This document shows, one piece after another, positions 30,493 through 39,063 of a stretch of DNA of 64,000 nucleotides. Where the stretch lies: positions 2,004,524-2,068,523 of the forward strand of contig NC_009419.2 in NCBI RefSeq assembly GCF_000002875.2, given 5' to 3'. Under the pieces are notes generated by a model, which saw only the letters and a list, made by a program, of their open reading frames with translations, had not been told where the DNA came from and did not search any database. The stretch is from Leishmania infantum JPCM5 (lineage: Eukaryota; Euglenozoa; Kinetoplastea; Trypanosomatida; Trypanosomatidae). Within the stretch, counting starts at the first letter, position 1. Each line of letters starts with the position of its first letter. The translations under genes and the position numbers were made by a program.

Positions 30493-33400
30493 ATGCACTG
30501 TGGCCCGCGTGGAATCTTGCAAGGTAGCGCAGAGGCCTTGACACCCACGGTGTACGCTGCGCTCACCTCGAAGCGGTGTGTCTCGATTGGTGGGCGCGCC
30601 AGTCCTCTCGGCTTCTCCACGCCGCCGGACAGGCATCCCCGCATCAAGCAGGTAGGGACCGGCGTCATTGCACAGCACGTCCCTGGCACCACGAAGCTCC
30701 GCTACACGAATCGAAAAGGGCGCACTTTCACCTTTTCGATACCGGTGGCGCAGCTCACCCATCCTCCTGTGGTGCGGCGGGGTGCGGCGAGGGATGGGTG
30801 GCATGAAATCGACACGAGCTTCAGTGATGTTGGCGATCTCGAAGATGATATGCCAAGCGAAGTAGACGAATGCCTTGCGGCCGCCTCTGTTGCCGGCGAT
30901 GAGGGCCTTGTGGAGCTGAACCAAGAGCAGCTGCGGGCATTGCAACAGGCGTTTGTGCGACTGTGCAAAGACTATGTGCTCATGGACACCAGCGGCATGA
31001 AGACGTCGATGATGTACAGCGAGCTGAACAACGGTCCTGACTACGAGCTCTTCGATCGAAAGACGCGCCGTCGCCGACACTGGCTCGCTATACGGCATCG
31101 CTACGAGGACGTCAAGGAACTGCTGTGGCCCTCAGACGCTGCAGCCAATGATGGCGACGCGCGAGCTGCATCCGTCGAGGACACCGAGCGTGAACAGCAA
31201 TGTTCGCTGGCAGACGAGTCGCTGCCGGTGTTACCGATCGCGGACATGATGGAGGCGCTCACATGGTTGGAGGCGGCTTCGACGTTTGCGGTTCGGAAGC
31301 ACCGGCCCTTCGACACCTCTAACGCTTCTGACTTTGCGCCCTTGGACCTGTCGAGGGAGGTGCGCATCGTCGCCTCGTGTGTCCGCGCTGCAGGGTTGTC
31401 CAACCTCCTCCACAGCGTTGGACAGGGGGCGGCAGGTGAGCCACGCGGAGACGCGGCGGACACCGTGGCTGATCGCTTCATATCTCTCGGTGCGTTGTGC
31501 GCGAACCACGGCGTGCCCTTGTCGGCCGCCTTCGCTCCGTCGGTGTCTACCTCCTGCGATGCGGCGGCCTCGCCCACCACCGCTGCCGCCGCCCCCGTGC
31601 AGGCGTGGCTCTCCTCGATTCCTGTGCTGTCTCGCGTGAAAGACGCGGTTCGGGTGATCGGAGTCATGCAGATCTGCGGGCAAGGGAAAGGTGATGGCGC
31701 AGCTGCTGAGCTCTTGCGCTTCAGTGACGCCGATGGCGCCGTCGTGCGGGAAGCGCTGCTCGACGCGTTGTGCCGGGTCGTGCCTGCCTCTCTCTTCTCC
31801 GACGCTGCGGCCCTCGAGAACGTCGATGAAGCAGAACTGTGCGTCTTGCTGCGGTACGTGACTGAGATACAGGAGCAGAATGCCGCTTTCTTTCAAGCGA
31901 TGGGCGGCAGCGAAGCGACGTCCAGGCCGGAGCGCGCGGCGACGACTGAGGGTCGACGCGTGTTGCGGCACTTCACGCGACTGGTGCTTGCACGATGCCG
32001 CCGCCTTTTGTACGATCACGATGGCCCTCCGGCCACCCTCTTAAGCGGCGACGCGGAGAACATTCCTTTCGTGGACTTGCAGTCGTATGCCGATCACAAC
32101 CACCCGGAGGTGCGCGTGCATCAAAAGATCGGCCGCGCGAACGCGCAGGGGCTTCGGTACGCGCGCCTGCAGTCCAGGGCATCCACGACGATGGCAGAGC
32201 TCCTTGGTCGGCTGGAAAGCGCCAACCAGCGAATGGTAGCCGGCGCGCAGGGTCTGCGGTGCGACCTCCTCCGGCACGTCGCCCAGAAGGCAGCCCTCGG
32301 CAAAAGCAAGTTAACGCTCGAGGATGTGACACGCGCGTTGCCGCTGCTGGCAGCGCTAATGGGCAAGACATCGGAGCAGCAGGTTAAGTCCACCTACGAG
32401 CGCCTGCTGACGGCGATGTCGACCACAATAGGTGTCGCGCTGCAGCAGCCGCAGAAGCCCGCGTGCATTCTCGCCCTCCTCGAGGGCCTCGCCGGCTGTC
32501 ACTACACGCCGAGCTCCTACAAGCTGCTGGAAATGGTAATGCTCCGGATGATGATGCGCGGCGCCTTTACGCTTAGCGACGCCGGTCGCTGCCTCACCGC
32601 CATGCTGCAAGTGGTTGGCCCACAGAACGTTTCCCAGTCGGTGAAGCAAGCCATCGCCATGCGCGTGGTGGCTGCGGTGGATGCGAGGTCAGACAGCACT
32701 GCGGCGGATGTGCTGGCGGTACTCCGGGCGCTGCGCTACAGCTGTTATTCGTCGTTTGCTTCTCTCGTGTGTCTCGTGTCGAAGTCGCCGCTCATGGGAA
32801 ACACAGCGAACTGGCAGCCGTCGGAGCACGTGCGTTATGCTGTGCTGCTGGCTGCTGCCGCCGCGGCGATCGAGACGGAGGCGAACTCTGAACTTGGTAA
32901 TGCTGTGTCCACCACCGCGCGGGAGCTGCTTCTGCTTGGACTCTCTCCGACGCACCCGCCTTCTGCAGTGCCGCCACGGTCGCCAGCGTGTGTAGGGGAG
33001 GACGCATATCAGGAGTGTGTGACTGCGTGCGCTGCGCTAGATGTAAGCCCTGCACCCCCGACTCTGACGGCGTGGGCCCACGCAGACATTGACGCGCGCC
33101 CCGTGCATTCCTTGTGCACTCCTGCGTTGGCAGTGAGCACGATGGAGGCTCTCGAGGCCATGACCCTCGCCCCATCCCGGTGGTACAGCGCATACGGCAA
33201 CTACTTGACTGACGCCCTGGAGCATATGCAGCGACGGCCACTGCTTGAGGACGACGCGGAGACGGCGGTCAGGTGCTTGTACCTCCAACAGGCGCCCGGG
33301 GCCGTGACCAGGCTAGCGTCAGTGCTGCTGGCGCACGAAGTGGATCGTCTTGACCAAACGCTCACCCGCGGCGCCGTAGTCCACGACGGCACTCGTGCGC

Positions 33401-33540
33401 CGCCGGTGTGCACCTTTCAGCAGAGGTCACTCGAGCGGCAAACATCAGAAGGTGAGACGGAGGCCCGTCTTCTACGATACTGCGCAGCGCTGCAGCACGC
33501 ATCCAGGGAAGCGCTGAGCACCGGGTCCGCAGAGGTATAG
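30493..33540 (+). CDS. Large hypothetical protein, probably helical-repeat
   Basis: Product of 1015 aa; family not recognised. There are no transmembrane spans. The N-terminus (about 1-110) is basic and contains a compact stretch (RYTNRKGRTFTFSIPVAQL). Residues 110-240 are charged with a short acidic run. From about 255 to 980 the sequence is almost all helix-forming, with repeated Leu/Ala-rich units of about 35-40 residues (for example VTRALPLLAALMG, CILALLEGLAGCHY, VLAVLRALRYSCYSSFASLV). This resembles the helical-repeat proteins (PPR/OPR/heptatricopeptide-like) common in kinetoplastid mitochondrial RNA work, but no consensus repeat can be assigned by eye. The start has no clear mitochondrial presequence, though it contains Arg and no acids in the first 13 residues. 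The first ATG after the splice acceptor at 30454-30455 is used. Confidence 0.8.
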   Translation: MHCGPRGILQGSAEALTPTVYAALTSKRCVSIGGRASPLGFSTPPDRHPRIKQVGTGVIAQHVPGTTKLRYTNRKGRTFTFSIPVAQLTHPPVVRRGAARDGWHEIDTSFSDVGDLEDDMPSEVDECLAAASVAGDEGLVELNQEQLRALQQAFVRLCKDYVLMDTSGMKTSMMYSELNNGPDYELFDRKTRRRRHWLAIRHRYEDVKELLWPSDAAANDGDARAASVEDTEREQQCSLADESLPVLPIADMMEALTWLEAASTFAVRKHRPFDTSNASDFAPLDLSREVRIVASCVRAAGLSNLLHSVGQGAAGEPRGDAADTVADRFISLGALCANHGVPLSAAFAPSVSTSCDAAASPTTAAAAPVQAWLSSIPVLSRVKDAVRVIGVMQICGQGKGDGAAAELLRFSDADGAVVREALLDALCRVVPASLFSDAAALENVDEAELCVLLRYVTEIQEQNAAFFQAMGGSEATSRPERAATTEGRRVLRHFTRLVLARCRRLLYDHDGPPATLLSGDAENIPFVDLQSYADHNHPEVRVHQKIGRANAQGLRYARLQSRASTTMAELLGRLESANQRMVAGAQGLRCDLLRHVAQKAALGKSKLTLEDVTRALPLLAALMGKTSEQQVKSTYERLLTAMSTTIGVALQQPQKPACILALLEGLAGCHYTPSSYKLLEMVMLRMMMRGAFTLSDAGRCLTAMLQVVGPQNVSQSVKQAIAMRVVAAVDARSDSTAADVLAVLRALRYSCYSSFASLVCLVSKSPLMGNTANWQPSEHVRYAVLLAAAAAAIETEANSELGNAVSTTARELLLLGLSPTHPPSAVPPRSPACVGEDAYQECVTACAALDVSPAPPTLTAWAHADIDARPVHSLCTPALAVSTMEALEAMTLAPSRWYSAYGNYLTDALEHMQRRPLLEDDAETAVRCLYLQQAPGAVTRLASVLLAHEVDRLDQTLTRGAVVHDGTRAPPVCTFQQRSLERQTSEGETEARLLRYCAALQHASREALSTGSAEV

Positions 33541-34242
33541 CACATGCCGTCCGTAGCATTTGCGATCTCTGCTGTGCCCGGTCCACGCCCTTGCCGTTGC
33601 ACTCCGCATGCCACCGATCACTCCTCCTCTCTCCGCAGCGCTGGGTTGTTGACCCGAGCTGCACCCCCTCCCTCATCTACATCATCACAGCTTGTGTCTC
33701 CTAAGGCAAGTGCAAAAGTGGACCACAAACCCGTTCCATGCTGACAGGCATATGGAAAACAACGACTAACCGTGACAAGAGGACGGCGAGGCGCAGCCTC
33801 TCCGCGATGCCGCCATCAAGCAAGCGCGCGGCACGTGTGCTGACGTGTGGCACGTTTTTATCATTGTTGTTATATCTCGTCAACCGTGATGGCTGCCGCC
33901 GCCGCCGTCGTCGCGTAAGTGATTTAGCGCCAGCGAAACGGCTGAGTGCATGACTGATAACTGTCCCCTCCCCTCTACGCCTCCCATCCCTGCGTAACCC
34001 ATATGATGCGTCTGTATGCGCCAGCCGCGTCACTGTATCGTCGCTTTGTTTTGGTGTTGCTCACTGCCATCCGCACCCCGTGCATCCCTCCCTCCATGTG
34101 AATTGAGGTTACCTCTCTCCCTCTTTTCGCGCTGTACCGCAGCCTCACTGCGGCGGGAACGGAGCCACTGTCATCATCTCCACGGGCTGTCTAGCTCCTC
34201 TTTCCCCTTTTTTTGAACACCAAGTTGCGCTGCGAGATTGAA
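33541..34242. other. Spacer between two large hypotheticals
   Basis: No gene. A pyrimidine tract at 34190-34213 is followed by AG at 34223-34224, placing the acceptor about 18 bases before the ATG at 34243. Confidence 0.5.
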
Positions 34243-35973
34243 ATGACCAATGCGTTAGGGTTTGACGCGTCATCTGCGCTTCGACACAGCACCAATCGCA
34301 GCTCGAACAGCACGCGGGCCACACTGCCTCGCGGTGCTGCCCCCCCAGGAAGGGGCGGCAGCGACAAGGCAGTCGGGATGCTGTTCTTCTCGCGGACACG
34401 GCAGCAACTGGACAAGTCGAAGGGTAGCAATGGCGTTGCCTCCTCGTATGGTGTCGCGGCGCAGGCGGTGCTCCAGGGCACCCGACAAGACCCAGACGTT
34501 TACCGCAAGATTGTTGGGTTTGAGCTGGATGCACCTGCTGCGATGCACGCAATCATGGCGACCACGCGGAGACAGAGCCGCAACCGACCGCTTCGGCGAG
34601 AATCGACTGCACGCATTACCGTGTCTCAGATCTTGCCGCGGTCTGAGGCTCTCAGACACCGCAGCAGGGACATCACCGTCACAGGATACGACTACCTGAC
34701 TCGCTTACAAAGCGAGCTAAACGCGTGTGACACATTGGAATCACTTCCAAGTCCCGAGCCGCAAGTTAGCTGGCAGCATCAACGGCCCGCTTCCATGACG
34801 GCGGCAATGCTACCCTGCCCGCGTCGACCGGATGGCAGGGGCAGCGGTCGCCGTCGGCAGTCTGTGAGAAGTACTAAGCCTTCGCTGGGCGTCACCACGC
34901 TAACGAAGGAATGGGTAAAGACGTCGGAAGAGAAGGCGGCGGCGGAGCTGGCGAAGGAGTCGACAGAGGTGTGCATGGAGAAGTCGCTGCTCACCATGCC
35001 CGCCTTCTGCATGCTGCCCAAACGTACTGGCCAGCTGTCGAAGGTCTCGCGCGTAGCGCAGCTTCGTCAGAGCAAATTCAGACCCATCTCCGCTTCCTCG
35101 ATGCCTGACGAACCCTGCGCTGCGGCAGTGGGTGTGGACGTCGCAGAAGAGGCGGCGGCGCAGCCGCCGTGGCAGCACCGTCTGCTTGCCGAGTCGATTC
35201 AGAGCTATCGCTTGCTGAAGGATGCAGTGGCCTCCCCTCTCAAGCCGACGCCCTCCTCGCTCGTCCCGATCTTAGGCTCTGCGCGTATTCGCCGTGAAAA
35301 CTTGGAGAGGCTGCGCCACGGCTTTGAGCATCAGCGCCTCAAGCTGCAGGGGGAGCTGGAGGACAAGCTAGAGTGGCGCAATCGATGCCGCTCCGCTTTG
35401 CTGCGGCACAATAGCGCAGAAGACAGAGCCGCTGTCGTGCCCGTCCACTCCCCCTCAATAGCGCCTTCGACGCCGCAAGGTGTCAGAGAGAGGGCGATGC
35501 ACACACCGCTACTTGCGGAGGTATTCGGAGGCGCCGCTGGATCCACCGCGCGATCGCGTCAGCTTGTCGAGTCGCCCCACCTGTATTCGTTGACGCTCGG
35601 TAGTGTCTGGTCTCAAGAGGCGGCCCGAAAGGCGGTGCAGCAGGAGAAGAGCCGCCTCGTTGCGCTGCTCCAGTCCTTTGTGGTGACGTGCAGCGCCGCC
35701 GCGCTGACCCTTGCCGCCACGGAGGAACTGCGCGCTGAGACAATTCGACGCGTGTGGCACCCCGAGGAGAACGCGGGCAGCCACCACGCCGTTCTCCTAC
35801 ATCGCGAGCAGTTTTTGAAGTTTCTGTGGGGACGCTATGAAGCGCACACAAGTGGGCTGCTTGGGGCTGTGGACACAGTACGTCCGATCGACATTATCGA
35901 TGCGCTACCGTCACAGGCGGAGGCATCTTTCGCGAGGTACGCCTACGAAATCCTCCCTACTCCTGCCGCGTAG
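34243..35973 (+). CDS. Hypothetical protein, 576 aa
   Basis: I do not recognise this product. It has no membrane spans. The first 60 residues are Ser/Thr/Arg-rich and probably disordered. Arg-rich stretches (for example around 118-135, RRQSRNRPLRRES) and a basic segment near 208 suggest nucleic acid or microtubule contact, but this is only inference. A probable coiled coil lies at about 345-385 (RRENLERLRHGFEHQRLKLQGELEDKLEWRNR in part). The C-terminal 130 residues are more ordered and helical. The frame continues upstream to 34213 without an ATG, so 34243 is the first start and sits just after an acceptor AG. Confidence 0.75.
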   Translation: MTNALGFDASSALRHSTNRSSNSTRATLPRGAAPPGRGGSDKAVGMLFFSRTRQQLDKSKGSNGVASSYGVAAQAVLQGTRQDPDVYRKIVGFELDAPAAMHAIMATTRRQSRNRPLRRESTARITVSQILPRSEALRHRSRDITVTGYDYLTRLQSELNACDTLESLPSPEPQVSWQHQRPASMTAAMLPCPRRPDGRGSGRRRQSVRSTKPSLGVTTLTKEWVKTSEEKAAAELAKESTEVCMEKSLLTMPAFCMLPKRTGQLSKVSRVAQLRQSKFRPISASSMPDEPCAAAVGVDVAEEAAAQPPWQHRLLAESIQSYRLLKDAVASPLKPTPSSLVPILGSARIRRENLERLRHGFEHQRLKLQGELEDKLEWRNRCRSALLRHNSAEDRAAVVPVHSPSIAPSTPQGVRERAMHTPLLAEVFGGAAGSTARSRQLVESPHLYSLTLGSVWSQEAARKAVQQEKSRLVALLQSFVVTCSAAALTLAATEELRAETIRRVWHPEENAGSHHAVLLHREQFLKFLWGRYEAHTSGLLGAVDTVRPIDIIDALPSQAEASFARYAYEILPTPAA

Positions 35974-37380
35974 CAACTTTGACGTGTTGGCCTGCGACGG
36001 TGCGCATGCCCGCAGCTGTTCTGGAGGAAATGCAACCTTTGGCGCACCCATGTGCTTCACATGCGCGTTGTTCCCCCACCCACCGCCCCCTCTCTCGCGC
36101 GCAGTTTTCGCTTCCCCCTATCCCGTTTACTTTTCGCCCTTTTTTCGCTTCCCGGAATGTTCTGTCTTTCCCTTTCGCACATGACTTCTTTCGCTTTTTT
36201 TTTGTCACTCCACTAGCCCCCTAGCATGAAAGAGTCAGCGCGCGCCACATGGCATCTTGCTTCCTGCTCCTGCACCCCCGTCTGTGATGAGCTTGATGTC
36301 CCTCTCTCTCTTTGTTTTTGTTGTTTGTTTCGCCCCATCTATCTTGACGCCACTCCAGCGCGGCATTCTCACGTACTCTCCCGATACACAGCCACAGCAG
36401 CAGCCACTGCTTTATTTTCCTTGTTTGCTTCCACTTTCATGTCGCTTCCTTCTCTCTTCGTTTTCAGCTGCCTCTATAAATTGTGGGTGGCTTCCAGCTC
36501 GATTGGTGTGAGGCCACAGCCGCGCTATTCAGTCGCCGGATCGCAGGGGCGTCAGAGTCGCGGCCTGCGACCGGACCTGCATATATGCTCTCGCTCTTGT
36601 TTGTTTTTCTCTACTCCGTGTGCTCACTTCACCTGTTTTGTGGAAAAGATAAGCGGCGCGCTCGGTGAGAACGCCCGGCGGCGCACAAGACCCCGATACG
36701 CAGACGAAAAAGAGGACAAAAAAGCACACACGCGCACGCACATAGAGGAGAACCCCGGAAGCACAAGGGCGCTTGTGCTGGCACGATACAGATGTTGCGT
36801 GCGCCGCATTCACGCAGTGGAAAAAGAGAAGAGGTTAATGACGTCCCTATCACTCCCGCCCTCGTTTCCGCTTGTGCATGGTGCTGCGCGACCCCGCATG
36901 ATTTGACGTCTCTTCCTTCGTCGCCTCCAGTCTCGCATTGCCCATTATCTCTCCCTTTCCTTCTTTTTTTTGTTTGCCCTTCTCTCGCACGCGCGTACGT
37001 CACACGTGTATGCCCTTGATGCCAACGCGATGCACGTCTGCGACTCATGTGTGCCCGCATATGCGGTTTGGTATACGACTGCGGCGCCGCCATTCTTTCC
37101 CCACGCTCTTCCCCTCGCGTCCACACACGAGCCGTCAGCGCGACAGCATTTGGCCCTCCCGCGTCGCTCGCTCATTTCCTTTATTTCTGATTTCACGCGT
37201 CAACACGCCGTTCTTTCTATCAAGAAAAACAACAATAACACTCCCCCCACTGCCACACAAACACACACGCACGCTTTCGCCTCTCACACACGACTTGAAA
37301 GAAAACAAAAGCAGCGCTGTCGCTTCGTGTTCTTTCTTTTCCCTTTTTCTTTTTCATTTTACTCTCTTCAGTTCACTCAA
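35974..37380. other. Spacer and trans-splice region upstream of PABP1
   Basis: About 1.4 kb with no gene. Composition alternates between T-rich and A-rich stretches. It ends in the PABP1 acceptor described separately. Confidence 0.5.
37325..37371 (+). promoter_or_regulatory. Polypyrimidine tract and spliced-leader acceptor for PABP1
   Basis: A long T/C-rich stretch ends in CTCTTCAG, with AG at 37370-37371, nine bases before the ATG at 37381. This is the expected arrangement for spliced-leader addition and implies a very short 5' UTR. A strong, close acceptor fits a highly expressed gene. Confidence 0.6.
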
Positions 37381-39063
37381 ATGGCTGCTGCTGTCCAGGA
37401 AGCTGCTGCCCCGGTGGCACATCAGCCGCAGATGGACAAGCCGATGCAGATCGCTTCCATCTACGTTGGCGACCTTGATGCCGCCATCAACGAGCCGCAG
37501 CTGGTGGAGCTGTTCAAGCCGTTTGGCACCATTCTGAACGTGCGTGTTTGCCGCGACATCATCACACAGCGCTCGCTGGGCTACGGCTACGTCAACTTCG
37601 ACAACCACGACAGCGCGGAGAAGGCGATCGAGTCCATGAACTTCAAGCGTGTGGGTGACAAATGCGTACGCCTCATGTGGCAGCAGCGCGACCCCGCCCT
37701 CCGCTACAGCGGCAACGGCAACGTGTTCGTGAAGAACCTGGAGAAGGACGTGGACAGCAAGAGCCTGCACGACATCTTCACCAAGTTCGGCTCGATTCTA
37801 TCCTGCAAGGTAATGCAGGACGAGGAGGGCAAGAGCCGCGGCTACGGCTTCGTTCACTTCAAAGACGAGACGTCCGCCAAGGACGCCATTGTGAAGATGA
37901 ACGGCGCTGCCGATCACGCCTCAGAGGACAAGAAGGCGCTCTACGTGGCCAACTTCATTCGCCGCAATGCACGCCTTGCCGCGCTCGTGGCAAACTTCAC
38001 GAATGTGTATATCAAGCAGGTGCTGCCGACAGTGAACAAGGAAGTCATCGAGAAGTTCTTCGCAAAGTTCGGCGGCATCACTTCCGCTGCAGCCTGCAAG
38101 GACAAGAGCGGCCGCGTGTTCGCCTTCTGCAACTTCGAGAAGCACGACGACGCCGTCAAGGCGGTCGAAGCGATGCACGACCATCACATCGACGGCATCA
38201 CGGCACCTGGTGAGAAGCTGTACGTACAGCGTGCCCAGCCGCGCAGCGAGCGCCTCATCGCCCTTCGACAGAAGTACATGCAGCACCAATCCCTTGGCAA
38301 CAACCTGTACGTGCGCAACTTCGACCCTGAGTTCACGGGCGCGGACCTGCTCGAGCTCTTCAAGGAGTACGGCGAAGTCAAGAGCTGCCGTGTGATGGTG
38401 AGCGAGAGTGGCGCGAGCCGCGGCTTCGGTTTCGTGAGTTTCTCGAATGCCGACGAGGCCAACGCCGCTCTTCGCGAGATGAACGGTCGCATGCTGAACG
38501 GCAAGCCCCTCATCGTCAACATTGCTCAGCGCCGCGACCAGCGCTACACGATGCTGCGCCTGCAGTTCCAGCAGCGCCTGCAGATGATGATGCGCCAGAT
38601 GCACCAGCCGATGCCGTTCGTCGGCGGCCAGGGCCGTCCGATGCGTGGCCGCGGTGGTCGCCAGCAGCTGGGTGGCCGCGCGCAGGGCCATCCGATGCCG
38701 ATGCCCTCACCACAGCAGCCGCAGGCGCCGGCGCAGCCACAGGGCTTCGCCACGCCATCGGCCGTCGGTTTCGTGCAGGCGACGCCGAAGCACTCCCCCG
38801 GTGATGTCCCCGAGACGCCGCCGTTGCCGCCGATCACACCACAGGAGCTCGAAAGCATGTCGCCCCAGGAACAGCGAGCCGCCTTGGGTGACCGTCTCTT
38901 CCTGAAGGTGTACGAGATCGCGCCAGAGCTGGCGCCGAAGATCACGGGTATGTTCCTCGAGATGAAACCCAAGGAGGCGTACGAGTTGCTCAACGACCAG
39001 AAGCGACTCGAGGAGCGCGTGACGGAGGCGCTATGCGTGCTCAAGGCGCATCAGACGGCGTAA
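37381..39063 (+). CDS. PABP1: Poly(A)-binding protein 1
   Basis: Product of 560 aa, the usual length for the family. Four RRM domains are visible: RRM1 (about 26-100; IYVGDL, LGYGYVNF), RRM2 (about 116-190; VFVKNL, SRGYGFVHF), RRM3 (about 220-300; VYIKQV, RVFAFCNF) and RRM4 (about 308-390; LYVRNF, SRGFGFVSF). A Gln/Met/Pro/Arg-rich linker (about 400-480) with RGRGG follows, then a C-terminal MLLE domain (about 480-556) with KITGMFLEMKPKEAYELLND. It binds mRNA poly(A) tails in the cytoplasm and links them to translation. Leishmania has three PABPs; order next to the kinase and two hypotheticals, and length, fit PABP1. RRM3 is the most divergent, with a poor RNP2 (VYIKQV) and RNP1. Confidence 0.95.
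   Translation: MAAAVQEAAAPVAHQPQMDKPMQIASIYVGDLDAAINEPQLVELFKPFGTILNVRVCRDIITQRSLGYGYVNFDNHDSAEKAIESMNFKRVGDKCVRLMWQQRDPALRYSGNGNVFVKNLEKDVDSKSLHDIFTKFGSILSCKVMQDEEGKSRGYGFVHFKDETSAKDAIVKMNGAADHASEDKKALYVANFIRRNARLAALVANFTNVYIKQVLPTVNKEVIEKFFAKFGGITSAAACKDKSGRVFAFCNFEKHDDAVKAVEAMHDHHIDGITAPGEKLYVQRAQPRSERLIALRQKYMQHQSLGNNLYVRNFDPEFTGADLLELFKEYGEVKSCRVMVSESGASRGFGFVSFSNADEANAALREMNGRMLNGKPLIVNIAQRRDQRYTMLRLQFQQRLQMMMRQMHQPMPFVGGQGRPMRGRGGRQQLGGRAQGHPMPMPSPQQPQAPAQPQGFATPSAVGFVQATPKHSPGDVPETPPLPPITPQELESMSPQEQRAALGDRLFLKVYEIAPELAPKITGMFLEMKPKEAYELLNDQKRLEERVTEALCVLKAHQTA

Noticed and set aside
31231..32019. 262-codon minus-strand frame opposite the 1015-aa hypothetical
   Set aside because: Shadow frame caused by high GC at third codon positions; no independent evidence.
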